This document shows positions 33,324 to 41,386 of a DNA stretch of 64,000 nt, piece after piece; position 1 is the stretch's first letter, and each line of letters begins with the position of its first letter. Below the pieces are notes generated by a model, which worked only from the letters and a program-made list of their open reading frames with translations, ran no database searches and was not told where the DNA came from. The position numbers and the translations under genes were made by a program. Source of the DNA: Variovorax sp. WS11. Lineage in GTDB: Bacteria; Pseudomonadota; Gammaproteobacteria; Burkholderiales; Burkholderiaceae_C. The stretch lies in the NCBI RefSeq assembly GCF_010499245.1, contig NZ_JAAGOW010000001.1, positions 1,116,001-1,180,000 of the forward strand, in the 5' to 3' direction.

Positions 33324-34235
33324 ATGTACCAGACCCTGATCTCCGTCGAAGAACTCATGACCCTGCAGCGCGGCAACGCACCGCAGATGGTGTTCGACTG
33401 CAGCTTCGACCTGATGAAGCCCGAGGCCGGCATCGAGCAGTACCGCGCAGCCCATATCCCGGGCGCGATCTACGCCGATCTCGACAGCGACTTGAGCGCT
33501 AAGCACGGCGTGCCGGGCGCTCGCGGCGAGGTGGTGGTGGCGCAGGCCGACGAGGGCCCGCCCGCCTCCGGTGGCCGGCATCCGCTTCCCAGCCGCGAGC
33601 GTTTCGCAGCCTGGTTGTCCAGCATCGGCTTTGCCAACGACATGCAGGCCGTGGTCTACGACCGCAACGGCGCCAACTACTGCGGCCGGCTCTGGTGGAT
33701 GCTCAAGTGGATGGGCCACGACGCCGTGGCCGTGCTCGATGGCGGCCTGCAGGCCTGGCAGGCCGCGGGCGGCACGACGAGCGGTGGCGACGAGCCGGCA
33801 CGCTTCCAGTCGAACTTCGTGACCCGCCAACCGCTGGTGGCCCTGGTCGACACGCGCACCGTCGCCGCCCGGCTCGGGAAAGCTGCCCAGACGCTGATCG
33901 ACGCGCGCGCCGCCGCACGTTATCGCGGCGAGGTGGAACCTCTGGACCCGATCGCCGGTCACATCCCCGGGGCCCTGAACCGGCCCTTCACCGAGAACCT
34001 CGGCCCCGAGGGCAAGTTCAAGCCGGCCGCGCAGTTGCGCGCCGAGTTCGAAGCACTGCTGGCGGGCCGGGACCCCGCAACGGTCGTCCACCACTGCGGC
34101 AGCGGCGTGAGCGCCGTGCCGAACGTGCTCGCGATGCAGATCGCCGGGCTCGGGCCGACCGCGCTCTATGCCGGCAGCTGGAGCGAATGGAGCAACACGC
34201 CGGGACTGCCGACCCGGCAAGGTGCGAATGCATGA
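33324..34235 (+). CDS. sseA: 3-mercaptopyruvate (or thiosulfate) sulfurtransferase
   Basis: 303 residues, two rhodanese domains. The N-terminal domain is the inactive one (AHIPGAIYADLDSDLS, residues ~36-51). The active C-terminal domain has VVHHCGSGVSA, where the Cys forms the persulfide; CGSGV is the mercaptopyruvate-type loop rather than the CRxGx[R/T] of thiosulfate enzymes. Around it, DARAAARYRGEVEPLDPIAGHIPGA is the usual second-domain entry. The stop overlaps the next ATG. Confidence 0.88.
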   Translation: MYQTLISVEELMTLQRGNAPQMVFDCSFDLMKPEAGIEQYRAAHIPGAIYADLDSDLSAKHGVPGARGEVVVAQADEGPPASGGRHPLPSRERFAAWLSSIGFANDMQAVVYDRNGANYCGRLWWMLKWMGHDAVAVLDGGLQAWQAAGGTTSGGDEPARFQSNFVTRQPLVALVDTRTVAARLGKAAQTLIDARAAARYRGEVEPLDPIAGHIPGALNRPFTENLGPEGKFKPAAQLRAEFEALLAGRDPATVVHHCGSGVSAVPNVLAMQIAGLGPTALYAGSWSEWSNTPGLPTRQGANA

Positions 34236-34777
34236 ATTTTCAACGCGTTCTTCCCGCGCTCACGCTGGCAGGCCTGATGGCCGCCGCGCCGCTGGCCGCC
34301 ATGGCGCAGGCGCGCGCGCATGTGCATGGCCAGCTCAAGCTCGACATTGCGATCGACGGCCCGACCGTCGTCATCGAGATGGAATCGCCGCTCGACAACT
34401 TCGTCGGCTACGAGCATGCGCCCAAGACCGAGGCCGAGAAGAAGATGGCGGACGACGTCGTTGCGCAGCTGCGCGCGGCCGACCAGCTGTTCAAGATCGA
34501 CCCGGCCGCCAATTGCAAGCTCGGCCCGGTCACGCTGCGCTCCGCGGCGCTGGGCCTGGGCAAAGCTGAACCCAGCGCGGGCGAAGGCCATGCCGACCTC
34601 GACGGCACCTTTGCCTTCAACTGCACCAAGGCCCCTGAGGCCAAGTTCATCGAGCTCGGCCTGTTCGGCGCCTTCAAGGGCCTGCGGCAGGTCGATGCGC
34701 AGATCGCCTCGCCGGACGGCCAGTTCAAGCGCACGCTCAAGCGGCCCGCCGCGCGGCTGACGTGGGGCAGCAAGTAA
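34232..34777 (+). CDS. DUF2796 (ZrgA-like) periplasmic metal-binding protein
   Basis: 181 residues with signal peptide (MNFQRVLPALTLAGLMAAAPLAAMAQ). The mature start RAHVHGQLKLDIAID with its His residues, and ESPLDNFVGYEHAPKTEAEKK, are DUF2796 signatures. The related Vibrio cholerae ZrgA is a zinc-regulated periplasmic component of an ABC zinc system. The next three genes (ATPase, FtsX-like permease, DUF3299) are the companions found with ZrgA, so a zinc role is inferred. The N-terminal HVH and buried Cys pair could bind metal. Confidence 0.8.
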   Translation: MNFQRVLPALTLAGLMAAAPLAAMAQARAHVHGQLKLDIAIDGPTVVIEMESPLDNFVGYEHAPKTEAEKKMADDVVAQLRAADQLFKIDPAANCKLGPVTLRSAALGLGKAEPSAGEGHADLDGTFAFNCTKAPEAKFIELGLFGAFKGLRQVDAQIASPDGQFKRTLKRPAARLTWGSK

Positions 34778-34781
34778 TTCG

Positions 34782-35489
34782 GTGGTGAGCGCCGTTCTTC
34801 GCGCCGAGGCGCTGCGCTTCGCCTGGCCCGGCGCCGCCGCACCCTGCATCGACATCGAGCAGTTCGAGATCGAGGCCGGCGAGGCGGTGTTCCTGCACGG
34901 GCCCAGCGGCTGCGGCAAGAGCACGCTGCTGTCGCTGCTGGCCGGCGTGCTGGTGGCCGATGCGGGCCGCGTCACCCTGCTGGGCCAGGACTGGGCCGCG
35001 CGCTCCGGCGCCGCGCGCGACCGCCAGCGCGTCGCGCATGTGGGCTACATCTTCCAGCAGTTCAACCTGCTGCCCTACCTGAGCGTGCTCGACAACGTGC
35101 TGCTGCCCTGCCGCTTCTCGGCGCGGCGGCGCGAGCAGGCCGGGCGCGAAGGCGGCGCCCGCGCCCAGGCCGCGCAATTGCTCGAAGCGATGGGCTTGCC
35201 GCAAGCCTTGTGGAAACGCCAGGCAATGCAGCTCTCGGTCGGCCAGCAGCAGCGCGTGGCCGCGGCGCGCGCGCTGATCGGGCACCCCGAGGTCGTGATC
35301 GCCGACGAACCCACCTCGGCCCTCGACGAAGACCGGCGCGAGGCCTTTCTCGACGTGCTGGTCGAGGCCTGCCGCGCGAACCGCAGCGCACTGGTGTTCG
35401 TGAGCCACGACCAGCGCATCGCGGCGCGCTTCGGCCGGCACCTGCTCCTGCCCGAGATCAACCGCGCGGCCATGGGCGAGCCCGCATGA
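34782..35489 (+). CDS. ABC transporter ATPase of the LolD/MacB type
   Basis: 235 residues. Walker A is GPSGCGKST (~residues 43-51), signature LSVGQQQRVAAARAL (a V replaces the second residue G of LSGGQ), Walker B VVIADEPTSALD and an H-loop SHD. Start GTG 34782 or 34785. It overlaps the permease by ATGA. MacB-type ATPases pair with FtsX permeases that pull on periplasmic partners; here the partner is the ZrgA-like protein. Confidence 0.87.
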   Translation: MVSAVLRAEALRFAWPGAAAPCIDIEQFEIEAGEAVFLHGPSGCGKSTLLSLLAGVLVADAGRVTLLGQDWAARSGAARDRQRVAHVGYIFQQFNLLPYLSVLDNVLLPCRFSARRREQAGREGGARAQAAQLLEAMGLPQALWKRQAMQLSVGQQQRVAAARALIGHPEVVIADEPTSALDEDRREAFLDVLVEACRANRSALVFVSHDQRIAARFGRHLLLPEINRAAMGEPA

Positions 35490-36748
35490 AGGCCCTGTTC
35501 GCGATCGCCTGGAAGAGCGCCTGGAACCGGCGCTTCACGCTGGCGCTCACGGTGCTGTCGATCGCGCTGTCCACCTTCCTGCTGCTGGGCGTGGAGCGCA
35601 TCCGCACCGAGCTGCGCGACAACTTCTCCGCATCCGTCTCGGGCACCGACCTGATCGTGGGCGCGCGCACCGGCTCCTCGCAACTGCTGCTGTACTCGGT
35701 GTTTCGCATCGGTGCCGCCACCAACAACATGCAGTGGCAGAGCGTGCAGGCGCTGGCCGCCCACCCCGGAGTGGACTGGGTGGTGCCGCTGTCGCTCGGT
35801 GATTCGCACCGCGGCTTCGCGGTGCTCGCGACCTCGCCGGACTACTTCCAGCATTTCCGCTACGGCAACCGCCAGCCGCTGCGGCTGCGCGAAGGCAAGC
35901 CTTTTGCCGAGCTCTTCGATGCGGTGGTCGGCGCCGAGGTGGCGGACCGGCTGGGCTACCACGTGGGCCAGCGCATCACGCTGGCGCACGGCAGCGGCGA
36001 GCTCAACGTGGCCGAGCACGCCGACAAGCCCTTCACCGTGGTGGGCGTGCTCGCGCGCACGGGCACGCCGGTCGATCGCACGGTGCACATCGGGCTGGAG
36101 GCGATGGAGGCCATTCACCTGGAATGGCGCGGCGGCGCGCCGCTGCCGGGCGTGCACATCCCGGCCGAGCAGGTGCGCAAGTTCGATCTGAAGCCCAAGA
36201 CCGTGACCGCCGCGCTGGTCGGCCTCAAGAACCGGGCTGCAGTGTTCGCGGTGCAGCGCTGGGTCTCGATCTACCAGCCCGAGGCGCTGATGGCCATCCT
36301 GCCCGGCGTGGCGCTGGACGAGCTGTGGAGCGTGATCGGCGTCGGCGAGAACGCGCTGCTGCTGATGTCGGCGCTGGTCGCGCTGGTCAGCCTCGCGGGA
36401 CTGGTCTCGGTGGTGATGGCCGGCCTGAACGAGCGGCGCCGCGAGCTCGCGGTGCTGCGCGCGGTGGGCGCCAGCCTGCGGCATGTGCTGGCGCTGCTGG
36501 CGCTCGAAGGCGCGATCGTCACGCTGCTGGGAGTGGCGCTCGGCCTGATCGCCGCGGCGCTGGGCATTGCCCTGCTCTCGCCATGGCTGCAGGCCCAGTT
36601 CGGGCTGACGCTCTCGCTGTCCGAACCTACACTCAACGAATGGGCCCTGCTCGCCGGCCTGCTGGTGGCGGGCTGGCTGGCCAGCCTGCTGCCCGGTGTG
36701 CGCGCCTATCGCCTCTCGCTGGCCGATGGCCTCTCCCCAAGGATTTGA
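35486..36748 (+). CDS. FtsX-like ABC permease
   Basis: 420 residues. One N-terminal helix (FTLALTVLSIALSTFLLLGVERI), a ~230-residue periplasmic domain, and three C-terminal helices with the FtsX core AVLRAVGASLRHVLALLALEG and LVAGWLASLLPGVRAYRLSL. The architecture is that of MacB/LolCE permeases. It sits between its ATPase and a DUF3299 protein. In the zrg-like reading the complex passes zinc or a metal ligand rather than lipoproteins; the alternative is a mechanotransmission complex. Confidence 0.88.
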   Translation: MKALFAIAWKSAWNRRFTLALTVLSIALSTFLLLGVERIRTELRDNFSASVSGTDLIVGARTGSSQLLLYSVFRIGAATNNMQWQSVQALAAHPGVDWVVPLSLGDSHRGFAVLATSPDYFQHFRYGNRQPLRLREGKPFAELFDAVVGAEVADRLGYHVGQRITLAHGSGELNVAEHADKPFTVVGVLARTGTPVDRTVHIGLEAMEAIHLEWRGGAPLPGVHIPAEQVRKFDLKPKTVTAALVGLKNRAAVFAVQRWVSIYQPEALMAILPGVALDELWSVIGVGENALLLMSALVALVSLAGLVSVVMAGLNERRRELAVLRAVGASLRHVLALLALEGAIVTLLGVALGLIAAALGIALLSPWLQAQFGLTLSLSEPTLNEWALLAGLLVAGWLASLLPGVRAYRLSLADGLSPRI

Positions 36749-36750
36749 CG

Positions 36751-37350
36751 ATGATCAAGACATTGCGCCCCCTGCTCCTCGCGCTGTGCGCCGCGGCCGT
36801 GACGGCCTACGCTGCCGATCCGGCGCCGCAGGCGACCACCGCCACCCACCCGCTGGGCGGCAAGAGCGCCGCCGCCAAGCCCGCGCCGGGCCAGGCGCGG
36901 CTGATCGCCTGGGAAGAGCTGGTTCCCAAGGACTGGGACCCGATGAAGGAATTCAAGGGGATGGACCTGAGCAAGCTCGAGGACGGCGACCCGCGCGCCA
37001 ACGACCTGCTGATGAAGATGCAGGAAGTCTCGAACAACGCGCCCACCAATCCGGAAATGAACGGCGTGGAGATCAAGCTGCCGGGCTTCATCGTGCCGCT
37101 GGAAGAGAACAAGGGCGAGGTCACGGAGTTCCTGCTGGTGCCCTACTTCGGCGCCTGCATCCACACGCCGCCGCCGCCGGCCAACCAGATCGTGCACGTG
37201 CGCCCGCGTCAGGGCGCGAAGTTCCGCGCCATGGACACGGTGTGGATCACCGGCAAGCTGCAGACCCTGCGCAACGACTCGATGATGGGGGTGAGCGGGT
37301 ATCACATGACGGCGGAGAGCGTCACCAAGTACACGGGCGGCGCCAAGTAG
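36751..37350 (+). CDS. DUF3299 periplasmic protein
   Basis: 199 residues with signal peptide (MIKTLRPLLLALCAAAVTAYA). The family core is LIAWEELVPKDWDP and LPGFIVPLEENKGEVTEFLLVPYFGACIHTPPPPANQIVHV, followed by WITGKLQT. The conserved Cys and His in GACIHTPPPP suggest metal or cofactor binding. Function is unknown. It closes the four-gene cassette, two bases after the permease stop, and no terminator is obvious after it. Confidence 0.85.
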   Translation: MIKTLRPLLLALCAAAVTAYAADPAPQATTATHPLGGKSAAAKPAPGQARLIAWEELVPKDWDPMKEFKGMDLSKLEDGDPRANDLLMKMQEVSNNAPTNPEMNGVEIKLPGFIVPLEENKGEVTEFLLVPYFGACIHTPPPPANQIVHVRPRQGAKFRAMDTVWITGKLQTLRNDSMMGVSGYHMTAESVTKYTGGAK

Positions 37351-37501
37351 CGCGCCTGTTGCTTCCGTCCTACGCGCAGCCGATGCGCGGCCTCACATTC
37401 TTGGGGCCCTGCGATTCCTACCGTGGTCCCCGCCGCAAGCCCTCGCCCGGCCTGCGGCGGCAGCATCCCGACCCCACGACACAGGACGAAAGGACCCCAC
37501 C

Positions 37502-37984
37502 ATGAGCAAAGCACCGCCCAAGAAAAACGACGCCGTCGATCTGCTCGACGCTGATCACATCGCCGTCAAGAAGCTGTTCCAGGAGTTCAACAAGCTGGCC
37601 GAAGCCAAGGCCGCAGTCCCGGACCGCCAGGCCCTGGCCGACCGGATCTGCCGTGAGCTGAGCGTGCACGCACAGATCGAGGAAGAAATCTTCTACCCGG
37701 CGATGCGCGCCGCGGTCCACGAGGACCTGCTGCTCGACGAGGCGACCGTGGAGCATGCGACCGCCAAGGACCTGATCGCGCAGATCGAATCGATGCGGGC
37801 CGACGAGGCCTGCTTCGACGCCAAGGTGATCGTGCTCGGCGAGTACATCGACCATCACGTGAAGGAAGAGCGCGAGCAGCTCTTCGAGAAGGCGCGCAAG
37901 TCGAAGGTGGACCTCGCCGCGCTGAAGGAACAGCTCACCGCCCGCAAGGAAGAGCTGATGGCGCAGATGGAAACCGCGGCCTGA
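37502..37984 (+). CDS. Hemerythrin HHE-domain protein
   Basis: 160 residues of helical bundle. Candidate iron ligands are LDADHIAVKKLF (His ~20), HAQIEEEIFYPAM (His and Glu), VEHATAKDL and DHHVKEEREQLF. Such small HHE proteins (DNA-nickase/YtfE-like group) bind a di-iron site and are linked to oxygen or oxidative stress; the long Lys/Glu tail LKEQLTARKEELMAQ is typical. A ribosome site GGACGAAAGGA precedes the ATG. It is monocistronic. Confidence 0.88.
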   Translation: MSKAPPKKNDAVDLLDADHIAVKKLFQEFNKLAEAKAAVPDRQALADRICRELSVHAQIEEEIFYPAMRAAVHEDLLLDEATVEHATAKDLIAQIESMRADEACFDAKVIVLGEYIDHHVKEEREQLFEKARKSKVDLAALKEQLTARKEELMAQMETAA

Positions 37985-38053
37985 GGCCTATGATGCACGG
38001 GCCGCTGCCCCGTTCGCGGCAGCGTGCCCGCATCCACCCACAAGGAGCGCTCC

Positions 38054-38263
38054 ATGTCCAATCACGTCTACAAACTCCTCGAACTCACCGGCTCCTCGCC
38101 CACGAGCAGCGACGATGCCGTGCAGCGTGCGATTGCCAAGGCCAATGAGTCGGTGCGCAACATCCAGTGGTTCGAGGTGACCGAGACCCGCGGCCATGTG
38201 AAGGACGGCAAGATCGCCCATTGGCAGGTGACGATCAAGGCGGGCTTCACGCTCGAGGACTGA
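38054..38263 (+). CDS. Dodecin
   Basis: 69 residues matching dodecin, the small dodecameric flavin-storage protein: [20 protein letters not shown], then [18 protein letters not shown] with the Trp that stacks on flavin and the Gln/Glu near it, ending [17 protein letters not shown] occurs seven bases upstream of the ATG. It sequesters riboflavin/lumichrome and protects against flavin photochemistry. Confidence 0.92.
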   Translation: MSNHVYKLLELTGSSPTSSDDAVQRAIAKANESVRNIQWFEVTETRGHVKDGKIAHWQVTIKAGFTLED

Positions 38264-38296
38264 AGCCCAGGGTCCGGCGCAAGCCGGCGCGCCCGA

Positions 38297-38527
38297 TCAG
38301 TCCGGCGCCTGCATGACGCGGTCGAACTCCTCGTCGGCCGGCACGTTGTCGGCGTCGAGTTCGCTGGCGTCGCTCAGGTCGATGCCGGTTTCCTCGGAGA
38401 GCTCGTCGAACACCTCGGCGTCTTCCTCGTCCACGGCTTCTTCTGCAGACAGCTCGTCGTCCTCGATTTGTTCGTCCGGCTCGTCGACGGGATCGACGGA
38501 ACGCAGCGGGGGATCGGCGCGGTTCAT
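38297..38527 (-). CDS. Small, highly acidic protein of unknown function
   Basis: 76 residues, about a third Asp/Glu (for example DEPDEQIEDDELSAEEAVDE), with no Cys, Trp or membrane segment. It is probably disordered, and its start codon lies 14 bases after a GAG/AGG purine run (AGGAGCCGATC). No family is recognised. The strand is opposite to dodecin and the same as the ZIP transporter. The composition could reflect a real acidic protein or a GC-biased frame; the ribosome site supports a real gene. Confidence 0.55.
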   Translation of the reverse strand: MNRADPPLRSVDPVDEPDEQIEDDELSAEEAVDEEDAEVFDELSEETGIDLSDASELDADNVPADEEFDRVMQAPD

Positions 38528-38663
38528 GATCGGCTCCTAGAGGCTGTTTGGCTCGCGGTGAGGCAAGCCCCCAAGTGTGAGCCTCCTCGCTCGACTTGGG
38601 TAGCCCCGAGTTTGCAACCGGCTGCAGAGCCGTCTTGTCGGAATGCGCCGCGTCCGAGCGGCT

Positions 38664-39545
38664 TCAGTGCTTGTGCCCGTGTTCCTCGTGGGCCGGGTCG
38701 GCGTGCTCGTGCGCATGGCCGTGCTCGCCGTGGGCCAGGCGGCTCACGCCCATGACCAGCAGGAGCCCGGCGGCGAGCCAGGCGACTTGCCACGCGGTCT
38801 GGCGCGCGCTCAGGCGTTTCTGCAGCTGCGGGATCAGGTCGGCCAGCGCCACGTAAACGAAGCTGCTGGAAGCCAGCACCAGGAAGTAAGGCAGCCAGCC
38901 ATGGAGCTGGTCGACCAGCCACCACCCGGCCACGCCGCCCAGCGCCGTCATGGTGCCGGCGAGCGACACCTTGACCAGCGCGGCCCGCGCATCGGGCGAG
39001 CTCTGGCGCAGCACCACCAGATCGCCGATGTGATGCGGCACCTCGTGCGCCAGCACCGCGAGCGCCGCGACCAAGCCCAGGCGCAGGTCGGCGATGAAGG
39101 CCGAGGCGATCAGGATGCCGTCGCCGAAGCAATGCACGCTGTCGCCGGTGAGCACGGCCCAGCCGCCGCTTTTGCGCTGGTGATCGTGGCCGTGCCCGTG
39201 CCCGTGCGCGTGTGCGTGCGCGTGCCCGTGGTCGTGGTGCGCGCCCTCGCCATGGTGATGCTCGTGGCCGTGGTGCCAGAGCTCCGCCTTGTCGAGCAGG
39301 AAGAAAAGCACCAGCCCGCCGAGCAGCACGCCGAACAGCAGGCCCGGCTCGATGCGGCTCTCGAAGGCCTCAGGCAGCAGGTGCATGAAGGCGGTGGCCA
39401 GCAGCGCGCCGGCCGCCAGGCTCAGCAGGTGCTGCGGATCGACGCCGCCGCCGCTGCGCACACCCACGCGCAGCAGCAACGCTGCGATCCAGACACTTCC
39501 GATGCCGGCAACCAGGGTCGCGGCGATGATGACGAACAGGTTCAT
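38664..39545 (-). CDS. ZIP-family metal transporter with His-rich loop
   Basis: 293 residues, eight predicted helices. Helices IV-V hold the metal-site segments HCFGDGILIASAFIADLRLG and LAVLAHEVPHHIGDLVVL, with HExPHx(I/H)GD typical of ZIP. Between helices III and IV is a cytosolic loop of repeated His (HGHEHHHGEGAH, then HAHAHAHGHGHGHDH), and the C-terminus ends HEHADPAHEEHGHKH. It imports zinc, iron or a related divalent metal. Its place downstream of the zrg-like cassette suggests a shared metal theme. Confidence 0.88.
   Translation of the reverse strand: MNLFVIIAATLVAGIGSVWIAALLLRVGVRSGGGVDPQHLLSLAAGALLATAFMHLLPEAFESRIEPGLLFGVLLGGLVLFFLLDKAELWHHGHEHHHGEGAHHDHGHAHAHAHGHGHGHDHQRKSGGWAVLTGDSVHCFGDGILIASAFIADLRLGLVAALAVLAHEVPHHIGDLVVLRQSSPDARAALVKVSLAGTMTALGGVAGWWLVDQLHGWLPYFLVLASSSFVYVALADLIPQLQKRLSARQTAWQVAWLAAGLLLVMGVSRLAHGEHGHAHEHADPAHEEHGHKH
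39185..39239. repeat. GTG(C/G)CC-type tandem repeat encoding alternate histidines
   Basis: A run of imperfect six-base units (CGTGCC, CGTGCG) encodes alternating His with Ala or Gly in the ZIP loop. Such a run can gain or lose units by slippage without changing frame. Confidence 0.6.
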
Positions 39546-39566
39546 GACGGCTTCAACAAAGAAAAC

Positions 39567-39592
39567 AAAAAGCCGCCCATCGGGACGGCTTT
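39567..39592 (-). terminator. Intrinsic terminator after the dienelactone hydrolase gene
   Basis: On the minus strand AAAGCCG-TCCCGATGGG-CGGCTTTTTG followed by TTTTC: a 7-bp stem and T-run about 20 bases after the hydrolase stop and ahead of the ZIP gene. Confidence 0.8.
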
Positions 39593-39613
39593 CGGCGGAA
39601 AGCGGTGCTCGCC

Positions 39614-40522
39614 TCAGTCCACGCCGTGGTTCTTGAACCAGGCCAGGGCGCGCTTCCAGCCGTCCTCGGCCGCGCTCGCGACGTAGCTCGGCCGGTAGTC
39701 GGCGTGGAAGGCGTGGCCCGCTTCGGGGTACACGACGAACTGGGAGGCCTTGGCCGCCGGCGAACCGTTGGCCAGAGCTGCCTTCATCTTATCAACCGTG
39801 TCAAGCGCGATGCCCTGGTCCTTGCCGCCATAGAGGCCGAGCACCGGCGCCTTCAGCTCGGCGACCAGGTCGATCGGGTGCTTCGGCGTCAGCGCGCTGG
39901 GCTGGCCGACCAGGCGGCCGTACCAGGCGACGCCGGCCTTGACCTTGCCGGTGGCCGCATAGAGCCAGACGATGCGGCCGCCCCAGCAGAAGCCAGTGAT
40001 GGCGGCCTCGCCGACGTCGCCGCCGTTGGCCGCGGCGTACTTCAGGGCGCCGTCGAGGTCGGCCATGACCTGCGCGTCGGGCACCTTGCTGACCACTTCG
40101 GCCTGCAGCTTCGGGATGTCGGTGTAGGCGCGCGGATCGCCCTGGCGCGCATAGAGCTCGGGCGCGATCGCGAAGTAGCCGGCCTTGGCGAAGCGGCGGC
40201 AGGTGTCGGCGATGTACTCGTGCACGCCGAAAATTTCCTGCACCACCAGCACCACGGGCAGCCCGGTCTTGCCGGTGGGGGCTGCCGCATAGGCCGGCAC
40301 GTCGAAGCCGTTCACGTTGTACTTGACGGGACCGGCCTTGAGGCCTTCGACGGGTGTGCTGATCGCGGTCTGGGCGGCGATGGGCAGCGTGGCTGCCGCG
40401 TAGCCGACGCCGATGGCGGCCTTGAGGGCGGTGCGGCGCGTGGCGCCGTCCACCGTGCTTTCGCCCGGGCGGAGCGAATCGAATTCGGCCTGGAGATCGG
40501 AACCGGTCTGAACATTGGGCAT
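39614..40522 (-). CDS. Dienelactone hydrolase family protein with twin-arginine signal
   Basis: 302 residues. A twin-arginine motif (TRRTALKAAIG, residues ~29-39) sits ~28 residues from the start and precedes a hydrophobic stretch ending near IAAQ, so the enzyme is probably Tat-exported. The alpha/beta-hydrolase domain has the nucleophile elbow GFCWGG (Cys, as in dienelactone hydrolase), GGKDQGI (acid) and AGHAFHADYRPS (His). It hydrolyses a dienelactone-like or other ester substrate; which one is unknown. Confidence 0.85.
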   Translation of the reverse strand: MPNVQTGSDLQAEFDSLRPGESTVDGATRRTALKAAIGVGYAAATLPIAAQTAISTPVEGLKAGPVKYNVNGFDVPAYAAAPTGKTGLPVVLVVQEIFGVHEYIADTCRRFAKAGYFAIAPELYARQGDPRAYTDIPKLQAEVVSKVPDAQVMADLDGALKYAAANGGDVGEAAITGFCWGGRIVWLYAATGKVKAGVAWYGRLVGQPSALTPKHPIDLVAELKAPVLGLYGGKDQGIALDTVDKMKAALANGSPAAKASQFVVYPEAGHAFHADYRPSYVASAAEDGWKRALAWFKNHGVD

Positions 40523-40597
40523 GGGATGCGGACTCCTCTGGGATAGACGGACAAGGGAGGGGCTGCGCAGGGCGCGCAGAGGCCGCACTGTAGGCGA

Positions 40598-41356
40598 TCA
40601 GGCGTGACCGTGCTGTGAAGCCCCGTCGTAGGCCCGCACGGCGAGCGCCGAGGCCAGCACCTGCGCCGGATCGACCAGCTGCAGCCCTGAAACTGCCGCC
40701 GAGTTTTGCAGCCCCAGCGGAATCTCGGTGCAGCCCATGACGATGGCGACCGGACCATGCCGGTGGGCCAGCTGCAGCGCGACCCGGCTGAAGCAATCCT
40801 CGGCCAGACGCAGGTCGCCGGCCTTCACGCCCTCGTAGATGCCGCGCATCAGCAGCTTGCGCTCCCCGGCCAGCGGCAGGTGGCAAGCCAGGCCCGCATC
40901 GGCCATCGCCCGCTCGTAGAGGCCGACGCGGTAAGTACCCTCGCTCGCCATCAGCGCCGTGTCGCGTACGCCCTCCGCCGCCAGCTGCGCCGAGACCTCG
41001 CGCGCCACGTGCAACACCTCGATCTGCGGGAAGCGCTCCTGCAGCGTGGCATGCCAGGCATGGGCCGTATTGCAGGCGATCGCCACGGCGCGGCTGCCGA
41101 GGGCAGCGAGCCGGCCCAGGGCCTGCAGCATGGGCTCCAAGGGCTGATGGGCGCCGAGCGCGGTCGATTCGAGCGCACCGCTGCGGTCGGGCACCGGCAC
41201 CTGCGCCAGCCAGTGCTCGGGGAAGGCCTGGTCGCGCACCGGCTCGCCGCGCTCGCGCATCAGCCGGGCGCAGGCCTCGACGAAGAGGCGCACGAAGTCG
41301 GCACCCGCCGCCGGGCCCATGCCGCCCAGGATGCCCACCGTGTGCGACTTCAGCAT
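40598..41356 (-). CDS. Asp/Glu racemase family protein
   Basis: 252 residues. The start MLKSHTVGILGGMGPAAGADF is the family beginning; the two catalytic cysteines lie in AIACNTAHAW (~residue 89) and VMGCTEIPLG (~residue 215). It interconverts L- and D-aspartate/glutamate or a related acid. It lies beside an amino-acid binding protein and a DadA-like oxidase, suggesting D-amino acid metabolism. A TTG start seven codons upstream is possible but less likely than this ATG. Confidence 0.88.
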   Translation of the reverse strand: MLKSHTVGILGGMGPAAGADFVRLFVEACARLMRERGEPVRDQAFPEHWLAQVPVPDRSGALESTALGAHQPLEPMLQALGRLAALGSRAVAIACNTAHAWHATLQERFPQIEVLHVAREVSAQLAAEGVRDTALMASEGTYRVGLYERAMADAGLACHLPLAGERKLLMRGIYEGVKAGDLRLAEDCFSRVALQLAHRHGPVAIVMGCTEIPLGLQNSAAVSGLQLVDPAQVLASALAVRAYDGASQHGHA

Positions 41357-41386
41357 CACGCCCCCTGCTCCGACCAACGCTTGCGC

